From Cheilinus undulatus (taxonomy: Eukaryota; Chordata; Actinopteri; Labriformes; Labridae), in the NCBI RefSeq assembly GCF_018320785.1, contig NC_054869.1, forward strand, positions 41,505,789 through 41,569,788: 64,000 nucleotides of DNA, in the 5' to 3' direction. This document shows, piece by piece, positions 11,401 through 22,231 of this stretch (position 1 is the first letter of the stretch; each line of letters begins with the position of its first letter). The notes under the pieces were generated by a model. That model worked only from the letters and a program-made list of their open reading frames with translations. It was not told where the DNA came from and searched no databases. A program made the position numbers and the translations under genes.

Positions 11401-14400
11401 CTTGTCAGTGAAGTAGGAGGCGAACATGTCTGGAGTCAACATACTGGAGGGTTGTGGGTTTGAAGGAGAGAGGAGCGAGTTAAAAGCAGAGAAGAGTTTG
11501 CGTGCATCAGTGGCAGCACAGATCTTTGATTGATAGAATGCCTTCTTAGCAGATTTTAGAGCAGAGGTAAAACAGGACAGTTTTTGCTGATAGGCACTCA
11601 AGTCAGTGGTTTGTTTGGATTTACGCCATTTTCTCTCTGCCGCTCTGAGCCCTGCCCTTTGGGTTCTGATGACCTCAGTGAGCCAGGGACAAGGTGGAGT
11701 ATTTCGAATAGGCTTAGACACCAGAGGGCAGAGTTTGTCCAGAGAGGAGGTCAGTGAGGAGCAGAATGTGTCTGTGGCCTCGTTAACAGTGAGTGTGAAG
11801 GACTCGTTACATGAGGCTAGTGCAGCTGAGACCTCGTCAGACAGCTGTGTTGGGTCAAGTGACTGAAGGTTTCTGCGGTATGATCTTAATTGAGTAGTAG
11901 ATTGCTGAAGTTCAGGTAAGCCAAGTGAGAACTGAATGAAGTAGTGGTCAGAGAGGTGAAGTGGTGTTACACTCAAATTAGCCGTGGAGCAATTGCGAGT
12001 TAGAATCAAATCCAGTGTATTACCAGCCTTGTGTGTAGGAGGCGTTTGAACCAGTTTCAAGTCAAAGGAGGACAGTAGTGAAATAAAATCAGTAGCCTGG
12101 GCTCTATCCAAGTGGATGTTCATGTCACCCATGACAACCAATGGTGTGCCATCATCAGGGATGTCTGAGAGTAACATGTCCAGTTCCACAATAAAGTTGT
12201 CCAGGTGACCCCCAGGTGGGCGGTATACCACAACCATGTAAGCCTTTATTGGGGCAGTGACCTGTACTGCATGATATTCAAATGAGGTGTTATTGTCCAA
12301 GGGTTTGAACTGGCTGAAGTTCCAGCTATGAGAAAGAATAATGCCTGTGCCACCTCCTCGGCCAGAAGAGCGAGGTGTATGAGAGAACACTGCATCAACT
12401 GATAGAGCAGTTGGTGTTACAGTGTTCTCAGGACGGACCCAAGTTTCTGTCAGGGCTAGGACCTGAATGTTAGACAGTTTAGTGAGGGAATTGATGAATT
12501 CTGCTTTGTTAACTGCAGACTGGCAGTTCCAGAGGCCAACTGTGATAAAAGGTTGTGGAAAAGAGGCATGTGGAAAAGAGGTTTTAGATTGTGTGGAGAG
12601 GATTGCTTAAATTTTTTTCCCTGTAATATCAAAACAGACATTGATCTTGTTGGAATTATACTTGTACTATATAAAATTAAAAATTCCGGTATCATGGTAT
12701 TTTTTGTACACGGAACTAAAGCAGAAGTCGTGTTCAAAATAAGTCCACATTCATCCTGCGCCATCCTCCTACACTGAGCTGAGGTTGCTCCTAAGGTAAT
12801 GAATTTTTTATACTAACACTGTCACCTAAATTTGTTTTGTTTTTCTCTGTACACTGCAGACCATCCCATCATGATGGGCTTTGAACCCCTTGTAAATCAG
12901 AGACTGCTGCCTCCAACCTTTCCACGATATGCAAAAATCATTAAGAGGGAGGACATGGTGGCCTACTTTGGAAAACTGATAGAACGAATTAAGACAGTCT
13001 GTGATGTGATCAACACCACCAACCTGCACGGCATTTTGGTAAGCTAGACATTTTAAGACTTTTACTCTGAAACATCTCATCTTTTTACATCTGTATAAAT
13101 TTAGTTCAACAATATGAATACTGTCTATTTTGTTCCCAGGACTTCTTCTGTGAGTTCAGCGAGCAGTCTCCATGTGTACTCTCTAGATCTCTGCTTCAGG
13201 TGAGTCAACATCTGCTATAATATTTTGGAGTCACCACCTTTCTACAATGAATGCAGAGTTCCCTGTTTAAAGTTTCTACTGGCATAAAAACAACTAATGA
13301 GAGGTAAAAAGATATTTTTCCCCTGAACACAGACGACGTTCCTAATAGATAATAAGAAGGTGTTTGGGACCCACCTAATGCAGGACATGATTAAAGATGC
13401 TCTGAGATACTTCGTCAGCCCACCTGTTCTCTCCTACAAGTAAGTCCATCATTTGTTTAGATATAACCCTCAAAATGTCGTTTAACATATTTAAGTCAGT
13501 CAAAGAATAAATTTAAGTCAACAGAAACATCCCAATGGAAAATAAAAATCTGCTTCCCACTCTGCTACCTTGTGTTACTTAGCTAAGCTTCTCCCAACAC
13601 CAAAAATGCACATCAATCAGGGAACACAGGGGTTCTTAAAAGTGTTAAATTTGATATTCTTATATAAAGGTCTTAAAAGTTTTGTGGCCTACTTGAAAAG
13701 TCTAATGTTTTGTTTATAAAGGTCTTAATTTTTTACCTGCCCTGCATAGAACTGAATAACTACCACAGCAGCATAGATAACTGAATACAAAAAGACTGTG
13801 TCTTTTAAAGTCAGGCTCTCTGGTGTGCAGTTTTTCCAGTGACATGGACAGTAGGGCTGTACTTTGTTGAAAAACAGGTCTGATTGACACACCTGGATTC
13901 AGTAAAAAACAGGTGAGGCCAAATAGTGTAGGTCTACACACACACACATCACATCACAGAGCCTGTTTGTTTTTTCCTGCAGCATCTTTTACTTTTGGTC
14001 ACAATATCCTGCAAAGATTTTGCTACCAATATCATAAAATTGATTCTTTAGGTTAATTACATCATCCTTTAGTCTACTGAATCAATTAAGTAAATTAATT
14101 TGACAGATTTAGCCAAAAATCAGTTCTTTTTGTACTTTTTTATGGTACATAGGCAATCTGACCTAATCACAGCTCCTGATTATTCTGCTGAGATCATGTG
14201 TATCATTGCCAAAGCTTTGGGAGAACTCTTCACTTAAGAAATAAATGAAAAGCATCTACAGTTTTTTTAAATGTTTTTTAATGAAAAAACAAGTTATGTA
14301 ATACCATTTTAACCCTTTAAAGCCTATTGTATCATATTTGAAACATACTTTTATGAGACCTCTATCTAATCAACAGAATCAATAAATTACTTAAAAAGCT

Positions 14401-17400
14401 TTTGAATACAATCAGATAAATGATAAAATTTCCTTCCAGTGGATTATCAGTGGACAAAATTGCCTGGTGTATCAAATGTGAAACAAGAAAAAGGTGAAAT
14501 TTTATGGCATTTTTTCTTTTTTTGGGGGGGGGGGGTTGGTAGAAGGTAATAAAAACATTTCATTTCCAAAAAAATGGGAATTTTCTGGCTAACATTTGAG
14601 CTATCAGGCTTTAAGGGGTTAAACAATAATATTCTGCAGTTGCTATCTTCTTTCTGCATATAAAGCCTCAAATTACACACATTGAAACAGTTTTTTTGTG
14701 AGCAGCTTTCCACCTTTGTGGTATCAGATATTTCTAACTTGAGCTTTAAGATTTTTTCAAGCCAGCTTACCCAAGAAAGCCTGACTATGTTGAGCTCACT
14801 TCATGGTTTAACCCACGGATGTTTTATTTTGCAAAAACAAGGGGGCAGGCACTCACAGACAGATCATTCAGATCCTTTATAATTATTGATGTGCAATGAC
14901 CAAAATCCATTATTTTAACCAGAAATTCTCATGAGACGTTGTTGACTATAGCTTAAATTAGGGCTGATGTGGAGCTATTTTTGGCTGTGTGAGCAGGAGT
15001 TGTAAACAGTTTTTAATGAGCTTATTGTGTAACTAGATGGGTTGACTTATCTGAACGTTTTCTTTGTCAGGTGTTGTCTGTTCAACAACCATCAGGCCAA
15101 GGACTACATAGACTCTTTTGTTACGCACTGCTCCAGGGTATGTTTCTAGTGTTAGATGTAACACTGAAAGTAACCAGCTAATCTAACAAAATCCTTGACC
15201 ATACATAAGTGGTGGAGCTGTCATTTATGTTTTGTGTTTTCTCCCTGCAGCCATTCTGCAGTTTGATCCAGATCCATGGACACAACCGAGCTCGGCAGAG
15301 AGACAAGTTGGGTCACATTCTTGAAGAGTTTGCCACGCTGCAGGATGAGGTCAACCTGAGTTTTTAAAATCACATTGTGTTTTATTCAAATTTTATGAGT
15401 GCTCTTACTGTCATCTAACTCTAAATCCAACCACTTAATTCTTTCTTTGTGTTCTGCAGGCAGAGAAGGTGGATGCAGCTCTTCACAGTTTGCTGATGAA
15501 ACTTGAGCCTCAGCGGCAGCACCTGGCCTGCCTTGGCACGTGGATCCTCTACCACAACCTGAGGATCATGATCCAGTACCTGCTTAGTGGCTTTGAACTA
15601 GAGCTGTACAGCATGCATGAGTACTATTACATCTACTGGTGAGAGCATTAATGTGTCAAAGGCACTAATGCACAGTGAAGCCACAGAATAAAATCCCTTT
15701 AAATCCCTCTGTTAATCTATCAATGTGCTTGTTTTTGATTTTCCCTGCAGGTACCTATCAGAGTTCCTTTACGCCTGGCTGATGTCGACTCTGAGCCGGG
15801 CAGACTCGTCTCAGATGGCAGAGGAGAGGATTATGGAGGAGCAGCTGAAAGGACGAAGCAGTAAAAAGACTAAGAAGAAGAAAAAAGGTATGAACAGTTG
15901 TAGTGTCTTCAATTTAGGTGGGAAATGTACACACCACAGCTCCATTCATACATCCATTCGTGAAAGTATCTGGAGAAATTTGGGCCAACCTGCCCTGAAA
16001 TCTTCCTAATTTTCTCTTTCATACATGCCTCTGATTTTCCAGGTGGCACAGGTGGTTTGGGGGGGGGGGGGGTCCTGTGGACTCTGGACATGTTATAAAA
16101 GTAATGCTGTGGAAGTCAGTGTTTGACTTTGTGATCTTTACCACATATATTCAAATTCAAAGTTAAACAATATAATGCCTTACCTTTAAATTAATATGAC
16201 ATATACTGTGCCTATAAAAAATACTCTTCCCCTTTGATGTTTTAGTCTTGTTTTATTTAATAAATCAATTATAGTCAATGTAATTTGGCTTTTGGCATAG
16301 TCTTGCATGAAAACAAATCTTCTCCCAAGTCATAGCTCTCTTGCATACTGAGTAAGATTGTCCTCCAGGATTTTCCTGTATTTTCCACATTCATTTTACC
16401 CTCTACCTTTAAAAGCCTTTCAGGGCTAGCTGCCAAGAAGCATCCCCACAGCATGATGCTGCCACCAACGTGTTTCACAGTGGGGATGGTGCATTTTGTG
16501 GTTATGTGCAGTGTTCACTGTCTGCCAAGCATAACGTCTTGTCTGATGGCCAAAAAGCACCATTTTGGTCTCATCAGACCAAAGAACTTTCTTCCACTTA
16601 ACCAAGGAGTCTCCCACTTGCCTTTTGGTGAACTCTAGCATAGATTTAATAACAGTTTTCTTCAACAGTGGCTTTCTCTTTCCCAATCTCCCATCAAGCT
16701 TTGACTGGTGAAGAACCCGGGCAACAGTTATTGTATGCAGAGTCTCTCCCATCTCAGCTGTTAAAGCTTGTGAACTCCTTCAGCGTAGTCATAGCTGTCG
16801 CTCACTAGTCTTCTTCTTGTACGGTCACTCAGGTATTTGGGGACAGCCTGATGTAGGCAGATTCACATGTGCCGTTTTCCATCCATTTCCTGATGATGGA
16901 TTTAACTGCACTCTGGGGATGTTCAGTGCCTTGGAATTTCTTTTTTGTACCCAACCCCTGACTTAGGCTATTCTTTTCAATAAGCTTTTCTCTAAGTTGC
17001 TTGGAATGTTCTTTTGTCTTTATGGTGTAATGGTAGCCAGGAAAACTGATTAAGCAGTGACTGGACCTTCCAGACACAGGTGTCTTTATACTACAACCAC
17101 TTTAGACAAATTCACTACACTCAGATGATCTCCATTTTAATTGTGAGACTACTAGCACAAACATCTGTTAATTTAGATCACTTACTTTAAAGGGGTTGAA
17201 TATTTATGCAACCCTTTATTTCACCTTACATATTTTTATTTAATTAATATCACTTGTTGAAAACTGTTTTCATTTTAACATTAAAGAGATTTTTTTGGTC
17301 AAAAAGCCAAATTATGTTGTCGATGATTGATTTATAAAACCAATAAAAGTAAAACATCCAAGGGTGTGAATCTGTTTTATAGGCACTGTAACTGTATATA

Positions 17401-19472
17401 TTCACAGAATAAAATAGTGAGCAGTAAAGAACATAGTGGTGAGCAGGAAAGAGTATGAAACAGCTTTATTACATGCATGAAGATCTCACTGGTTTTACAT
17501 GGTTGCAGGACATGCTTTAAATTGAAATGGTCTCAGTTATTTTGATTATTGATTGTATTGGAAAGAACTAGAGAGGCACACTATTATTGACAAGATAACT
17601 ATATCAGGAGATATTAGATTCAAAAGTTCATTATCAGTATCAGGAGATATGATTTCTACCAATATTTTAAACCGTTGACAACACCACGAGCTGCACAAAG
17701 CTGCATGTCATTAAACGTTGAGATGTAATCGTCATTTCCTAATGCTATGTTTTGGTTTTCTCTGCAGTCCGTCCTCTTAGCAAGGAAATAACGATGAGTC
17801 AAGCATACCAGAACATGTGTGCTGGCATGTACAAGGTAGGATATCAGTGCTAATGCACCTTTAACCCCTCTGCACACTGCTATAGCATTCATCCTCTATT
17901 TCTCCATCTTCAGACAATGGTAGCCTTGGATATGGATGGGAAGGTGCGTAAGCCTCAGTTTGAGCTGGACAGTGAGCAGGTTCGCTATGAGCATCGCTTT
18001 GCGCCTTTTAACAGTGTGGTCACTCCTCCACCTGTGCACTACATCCAGTTCAAGGTACTTTAACAGGCTTTCAATCTGTTTGATTACTCCTAAGCTTTGT
18101 TTATTTCATATTCCTGTGGCCACAGTTGATCCTATCAAGATTTTTTTTTGTCTGATTTATCCTTTATGACTGTGTTGTCATTGCTCTTTGCAGGAAATGT
18201 CTGATCTAAAGAAGTACAATCCTCCACCGGGCTCTGCTGACCTCTACCTGGCTGCCAGCAAACACTTCCAGCAGGCCAAGCTCATCTTAGAAAATGTGCC
18301 CAGCCCAGACCCTGAGGTCAGGAGATTACGTTTTTTGTTTTTTTTTTCAAATTAATACCTTTGAGTTGATCATCAACAAGTTTACCTGCTATGATTACAG
18401 ATATCAAGTGAACATTTTAGAAGACTTTTTTTTGTTTTAATCTTGAGGAAAACTGCTACAATGCATGAAAATATAAAATCCACTATCTCAAAATATTAGA
18501 ATTTTGCAGAAAAGTCTGCTTTGCCAAGGTTTCCTGAGCCTTAATTCTTTCACTCTGGTTTGGTACACACAATTGCAATCATGAGGAAGACTGCTGACCC
18601 GACTATTATCCAGAGGACAATCATTGACACCCTCCACAAGGAGGGTAAGCCACAGAAAGGGCAGGCTGTTCCAAGAGGCTGTATCAAAGCATATGAAGTT
18701 GACTGGAAGGGAAAAGTGACAGGGATGAGCTCTGCCTTCAGAGGATTTTCAAACAAAGCAGGTTCAAAACCCGTGCATAAATGAGCAAAATTTCCCAGAT
18801 GGTCAACATTTCTTTATAAGAAATCATTTTTGGAATGATGTTATGTGATATTCTAATACTTTGATAAGGTGGATGTTTTTGTGAGCTGTCAGCTGTAATC
18901 ATCAAAATTAAATCAAAAAAAGTCTTGAAATATTTTAAGCAACCAAAAATGGTTCATTTCGTGAGGTTTTTATGTTTTTCATGATTCGGTATATCTTCCA
19001 TGAAACATTCAAAAATCATTCAAAAGCACAGCAGCCTCAGCCTTATATTACATTTTTGTGCTTTATTTATCTCTGAATTGTATGTTTTATTTGTGCTAAA
19101 GTGTTTTTTATCCAGTGAATAACTGCCCTATGACTAATTTCAGGTGAACCGTATACTGAAGGTGGCTAAGCCCAACATTGTAGTGACGAAGCTGCTGGCA
19201 GGAGGACACAAAAAGGACACAAAGGTTACCCTAAAAACAAACATTTTCTACATTATCATAATTTTTGTTTTTATGCAAATGAGGAATTTTGATTTTTACA
19301 TGTAAATAGCCACATGAAGGACAATAATGCATTGATTGGTTAATCCTAATGTTGTAAGAGCTTTTCAATGTTGTACATTGTTGGAGTAAAACATCTATTT
19401 CTGTCTCCAAAGGTGCTCCCAGAGTTTGACTTCTCAGCTCACAAATACTTCCCCATTGTCAAGATCATCTAA
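2438..19472 (+). CDS. naa35: N-alpha-acetyltransferase 35, NatC auxiliary subunit (22 coding exons, 724 aa)
   Basis: NAA35 (Mak10 family) is the large scaffold subunit of NatC; with catalytic NAA30 and NAA38 it acetylates N-termini such as Met-Leu and Met-Ile on nascent chains. Coding exons: 2438-2558, 2664-2697, 2899-3013, 3182-3256, 3580-3747, 5703-5769, 5860-5903, 6010-6060, 6491-6574, 6747-6861, 12860-13038, 13140-13199, 13333-13439, 15071-15137, 15251-15349, 15460-15638, 15751-15887, 17768-17835, 17914-18054, 18194-18316, 19144-19224, 19413-19472. All have AG/GT borders and compatible phases, summing to 2175 nt; human NAA35 is 725 aa. Recognisable segments are the start [14 protein letters not shown], the Mak10 core [18 protein letters not shown], the block [20 protein letters not shown], a lysine run KKTKKKKK near residues 560-567, and the end [12 protein letters not shown]. 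The ATG matches the vertebrate start, with ACC just before it. Introns are loaded with transposons, but every exon is intact. Confidence 0.97.
3919..5306 (-). mobile_element. Tc1/mariner element with decayed transposase, in a naa35 intron
   Basis: The left end starts ACAGGTGCATC and the right end finishes GATGGACCTGT followed by TA, the inverted terminal repeats of a common fish Tc1 subfamily. The transposase lies on the minus strand: [20 protein letters not shown] and [13 protein letters not shown] near 4.9-5.05 kb, then decayed catalytic-domain remnants down to 4.06 kb. Frameshifts and stops mean it cannot be functional. It fills most of the intron between the exons ending at 3747 and starting at 5703. 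Confidence 0.85.
7217..7288 (-). mobile_element. Left fragment of a Tc1-like element, split by a TTAA insertion
   Basis: It begins TA CAGATGAGGAAGAAAATATTAG and runs to CCCAAGTGCTGTTAA, matching the left half of the element at 489-601. The matching continuation resumes at 8239 with TTAAACAGAGC, so this and the 8239-8600 piece were once one element. Its reading direction, judged from the second piece, is minus. Confidence 0.65.
7289..8238. mobile_element. piggyBac-type non-autonomous element with TTAA duplication, nested in a Tc1 relic
   Basis: The 950-bp block is flanked by TTAA at 7285-7288 and 8239-8242. Its ends are inverted: CCCTTTACCTACTGAGGC on the left, and CCCTTTACCTATGGAGCC for the reverse complement of the right. 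TTAA duplication with CCCTTT ends is the piggyBac signature. Inside, two imperfect direct repeats begin near 7958 (ATTCTCAGCTCTCTG) and 8130 (ATTCTCAGCTTTCC). The longest ORFs inside, up to 120 codons, show no recognisable transposase motif, so I read it as a non-autonomous derivative. Confidence 0.75.
8239..8600 (-). mobile_element. Continuation of the split Tc1-like element, truncated
   Basis: It resumes the element interrupted at 7288. On the minus strand the sequence around 8480-8600 corresponds to a Tc1-type transposase catalytic region (plus-strand text CAATGGGGTTCAGGTCAG is the reverse complement of the conserved LNPIE stretch). Homology ends near 8600 with no right terminal repeat, so the element is truncated. 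Confidence 0.6.
9222..12606 (-). mobile_element. L2/CR1-like LINE with an uninterrupted endonuclease-reverse transcriptase ORF
   Basis: A minus-strand non-LTR retrotransposon in the naa35 intron between exons ending at 6861 and starting at 12860. The 3' end has three copies of the 8-mer TTACAATG (9222-9245, plus-strand view), the short tandem tail typical of the L2/CR1 group, next to the shared tail motif CATTTAGCAGACGCTTTT. A T-rich tract (9430-9512) lies in the 3' UTR. The 5' border is unclear: the ORF is open from a stop at 12607-12609, and I recognise no ORF1, so the copy may be 5' truncated somewhere between 12.6 and 12.8 kb. Confidence 0.85.
9760..12606 (-). CDS. LINE ORF2: endonuclease plus reverse transcriptase, 948 open codons
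   Basis: Open for 949 codons including the TAG at 9760-9762, with no internal stop. Domains in order: an apurinic-type endonuclease ([35 protein letters not shown], and catalytic SDHYF), then reverse transcriptase ([63 protein letters not shown], the YADD active site in CYADDTQLF, then [12 protein letters not shown]), ending FREHFALS. The usual catalytic residues all appear present. No ATG lies near the start of the frame, so translation start is unknown; the first GTG is at 12388-12390. The element lies antisense to its host gene naa35. I infer a young copy, because older neighbours are all broken. Confidence 0.85.
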   Translation of the reverse strand, partial: AILSTQSKTSFPHASFPQPFITVGLWNCQSAVNKAEFINSLTKLSNIQVLALTETWVRPENTVTPTALSVDAVFSHTPRSSGRGGGTGIILSHSWNFSQFKPLDNNTSFEYHAVQVTAPIKAYMVVVYRPPGGHLDNFIVELDMLLSDIPDDGTPLVVMGDMNIHLDRAQATDFISLLSSFDLKLVQTPPTHKAGNTLDLILTRNCSTANLSVTPLHLSDHYFIQFSLGLPELQQSTTQLRSYRRNLQSLDPTQLSDEVSAALASCNESFTLTVNEATDTFCSSLTSSLDKLCPLVSKPIRNTPPCPWLTEVIRTQRAGLRAAERKWRKSKQTTDLSAYQQKLSCFTSALKSAKKAFYQSKICAATDARKLFSAFNSLLSPSNPQPSSMLTPDMFASYFTDKVSTISNQFSEPVQLSFLPPASDASLSSFSPLSESEVTRLLLDSKPTTCPLDPIPSHLLQAIEPTISPAVSCIINSSVHRCFPSCFQASAVTPLLKKPTLNPALVENYRPVSLLPFLSKILERTVFNQLSEHLQNNDLLDQNQSGFRRGHSTETALLSVTESLRLARAAGQSSVLLLLDLSAAFDTVNHQILLSTLSSLGISGSALQWFKSYLTGRSFRVSWKGGVSKLHGLSTGVPQGSVLGPLLFSIYTTSLGAIICSHGFSYHCYADDTQLFLSFPPDDTTVSARISSCLADISKWMRERHLQLNLPKTELIIIPASPTMEPQINIQLGSNNLLPTKSARNLGVMIDDQLTFKLHVASIARSCRFALYNIKRIRPYLTEHATQLLVQALIISRIDYCNSLLAGLPACTVIPLQLIQNAAARLVFNQPKRAHVTPLLISLHWLPVAARIKFKTLIIAYKAVTKTAPVYLESLIQVYTPSRPLRSASERRLVLPAHHAPKSLARLFSSVVPKWWNELPNSIRSTDSLSTFKRRLKTQLFREHFALS
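14313..14618. mobile_element. Second piggyBac-type MITE with TTAA duplication
   Basis: A 306-bp block is flanked by TTAA at 14309-14312 and 14619-14622. The left end CCCTTTAAAGCCT and the reverse complement of the right end CCCCTTAAAGCCT match at 12 of 13 positions. It has no coding capacity and contains a G run near 14524-14535. It is smaller than the 950-bp element at 7.3 kb and its ends differ after CCCTTTA, so it belongs to a different family. Confidence 0.7.
16206..17392 (-). mobile_element. Tc1/mariner element with internally shortened transposase
   Basis: The ends are inverted: left TACTGTGCCTATAAAA, and reverse complement of the right TACAGTGCCTATAAAA, with TA at both borders. Minus-strand transposase fragments in order are an N-terminal part with [17 protein letters not shown] (near 17.0 kb), [19 protein letters not shown] and [14 protein letters not shown] (16.4-16.75 kb), then [19 protein letters not shown]. 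The final third with the last catalytic acidic residue is missing and frames shift, so it is dead. It sits in the naa35 intron between exons ending 15887 and starting 17768. Confidence 0.85.
18440..18965 (+). mobile_element. Internally deleted Tc1 relic
   Basis: The piece keeps the transposase N-terminus on the plus strand ([20 protein letters not shown], then EGKPQKG, near 18.58-18.66 kb) and then jumps directly to the right-terminal sequence (GATATTCTAATACTTTGATA, 18.85 kb). The whole catalytic domain is gone. It belongs to the same broad subfamily as the element at 3919-5306 but lies in the opposite orientation, in the naa35 intron before exon 19144-19224. Confidence 0.75.
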
Positions 19473-19897
19473 TTCTGCTCTCTGAGTCACCTCGAAGATC
19501 GGCAGTGGCATACCTTCACCTGAAAAAGTGTGCAAATGCCCCTAACCCACTCGAAGTCTGGACTCCGAGTTTACTCAATGCACCAAACTGTAACATCGAA
19601 ACAGGAGTGTCCAGTACACCCTGTGGTTTATCAGTCGAAGACGAGAAACCATACGAGATGGTAGCAAAGGACCTGAATGAGTGACAGTATTCACCATCTG
19701 TTTGTTATTGTCTCTGCCTGTGTGAAAGTCAAACATTTTGCAGTGCTTTTGTACAATGAACTGGCCTATGGGAACTTTTATATGCTGCCTTCAAAATATG
19801 AACATCCTGAGAAGTCTTTAAAAGTACAGATGTAATGGAAATAGGTGCATATCATTCAATCAAATGAGATCTTTCTATGTATTTATGTGCTTATCTG

Positions 19898-19903
19898 AAT
19901 AAA
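19898..19903 (+). promoter_or_regulatory. naa35 polyadenylation signal AATAAA
   Basis: AATAAA lies 426 bp after the naa35 stop codon (19470-19472) in otherwise unremarkable 3' UTR sequence. It is the first canonical signal after the stop, so the transcript probably ends near 19.92 kb. Confidence 0.75.
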
Positions 19904-20072
19904 AAGTTGAGTGGACTTTCTATAGTATCTTATGTCTCCTAAAGGATAAGTTTCTCTGTATTAGACGGCAGCAGTGCAGAGAACAGCTGGATGTCTGAAG
20001 GGACTATAATGCTGTTGATCAATTTGTGATATTCATGAATAACACAAAACCAAAAAACACAGACTAGGTTAA

Positions 20073-21250
20073 TACACACGTGGACACATTTGTTTGTACC
20101 CTTCAATTATGAAAGAAAACCCCACAATGGCCACTGGTGGGACAAAACTGATGGTACCCCTAGAAAAGATAGAAAATAATTTGACCATAGGGACATGGTA
20201 ATTCGAATGAAACACAAGATACTTGTGCCCTATAAAGAGGATCAGCGCTCAGTGAAGAAATCCTTAATCCATTACTATCTGCCTCCACAAGTCAACCATG
20301 CAGACCCAGATGTGTTACTAAGATGTGTCCTGTTACTAGCATTGCAGGTGTCTTCAAACTTCTAATCAATCAGTCTGCCTAATTAGAGTGAAAAGTAGTC
20401 ACTATGATGTTTGGTATCATGGTGTGTACCACACTGAACATATACCGCAGAAAGCTAAGGAGATAGTTGTCCTAGGAGAAAATTCTAGACAAGCAAGGTA
20501 AAGGCTAAGACCTTGTCCAAGAGTTGTGCATATTATTCAGAAGTTTAGGGTCCACAGGACTGTAGCCAACCTCCCTGGATGTGGCTGCAAGAGGAAAATT
20601 GATGGCAAGTTGAAAAGATGGATAATACGAATGGTAACCAAAAGAACCAAGAACAACTTCCAAAGAGTTAAGAGGTGAACTTCAAAGTCAAGGTACATCA
20701 GTGTCTGAATGCACCACCCGTCACTGTTTGAGCCAAAGTGGACTCAATGGAAGACCGAGGAAGACTCCACTATTAAAAGCAAATCATAAAAAAACAAAAA
20801 ACAAAACAGGACTGGACTTTCCCAAAAATGCATATTGACAAGCTATAAAACTTCTGGGAGAACATCCTTTGGACAGATGAGGCAAAACTTAAGCTTTTTT
20901 GCAAGTCACCTCAGCTCTGCATCCATAGAACACGATAATGGCAGGATAAAGACCCAGACATCAGCTAAAAACACCCAAGAATGGGCAAGAACATAACATT
21001 GGCTATTCTGAAATGGCCTTCTATGAACCCTGATCTAAATTCTGTAGAACATCAGTGGAAGAAGCTGAAACATGCAGTCTGGAGAAGGCACAAGTTCCAG
21101 AAAGGCAACCATCAATGCAGAGCCACTGATCTGGACAGAGGCTAGATGGGAACCTCCCCCAAGTGCAAAACACATGAAAGCCCACTTCGAGCTTGCAAAA
21201 AAACACACTTGAAGGAATCTCAGATTGTGACCATCAGGCTCTTTGTCATC
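20073..21250 (+). mobile_element. Tc1-like element, decayed, between naa35 and golm1
   Basis: It starts TACACACGTGGACACATTTG, the terminal repeat of a widespread fish Tc1 subfamily. Plus-strand transposase remnants follow, including near 21.02-21.10 kb the C-terminal block MNPDLNSVEHQWKKLKHAV. Many stops and frameshifts occur, and I cannot find the matching right terminal repeat, so the 3' side is lost. Confidence 0.7.
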
Positions 21251-21329
21251 TCTCTTATTGTTTATTTGTTATATGTAAAAGTCAGCAACGCTCTACTGAT
21301 TCCATAGGTAAGGAGTTTTGAACTTCCAC

Positions 21330-21835
21330 TGATGGGAGCTTCTTGGAAAGGGTTTCTAATTGTACCAAGTGTGAAGATTGGTGAAGGAGGAGGGATAATG
21401 GTATGGGGCTGTTTTTCAGGGTTTTGGCTAGGCCCTCTAATCTCCAGTGAAGAGTAATCTTAATGTTTCAGCGTGCAGAGACATTTTGGACAATGCTATG
21501 CTTCCAGCTTTGTATCAGCAGTTTGGAGGAGGCCCTTTTCTGTTCCGACATGACTGTGCCTCAGTACACAAGGCAAGGCCCGGACAGAGCCCTGATCCCA
21601 ACCACATTGAGCCCCTTTGGGAGGAACCAGAACGGAGATCGTGAGCCAGGCCTACTTGTCCAACTTCAGTGCCTGACCTCATAAATGCTCTACAGAATGA
21701 AGGGGCACAAAACAGCATAATCTTGTGGAAAGTCTTCAAAGAAGAGTCAAGGCTGTTATAGCTGCAAAAAGGGGACCAACTACATATTAAAGTACATGTA
21801 TTTGAAAACAATGCCGTTCATGTCCATATAGTTTA
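21330..21835 (+). mobile_element. C-terminal half of another Tc1 transposase, decayed
   Basis: Plus-strand fragments VKIGEGGGIMVWGCFSGF, then ILDNAMLPALYQQFGGGPFL, then FRHDCASVHKAR, and EPLWEEPERR are the catalytic core of a Tc1 subfamily different from the neighbouring relic. A deletion joins VHKARPGQSPDPNHIEPLW, removing the stretch between the second and third catalytic acids. There are no terminal repeats. Confidence 0.7.
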
Positions 21836-22231
21836 GTTCGCACTAATTTGAGGCCTGTTATAATGCTATGGTCTGACAGTGGGCAAATAGTTAATTTATT
21901 TTGAAGAACTTACTGTTCCTTGGAGGATTCTGGGGAGGAAACGTACAAAAGGGCAAAGCTAAGACTGAAACCCTGACAAAGGGGCAAAGAACCTGGTGAA
22001 GTGCTGGCTTCTTGCTGCCCATTGGTCTGCACAGTTTTGATATGTGGGCCAATATTAAAAGCTTAACTGGGGTTAACTGGGGTTAGGGACACCTATTTCT
22101 TAGTAGTACACAACTGTCATGTCATTGCTAAAAATCTGTTGTTGGCTTTAATAATATATCATATTAAACATAACCAACAAACACTGAATGAAATGTCAAA
22201 CAATGTCTTGATCATAGTAATAAAAACAATT

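Noticed and set aside
16060..16075. Poly-G run
   Set aside because: A simple homopolymer in an intron with no G-quadruplex-type spacing or other context; no function supported.
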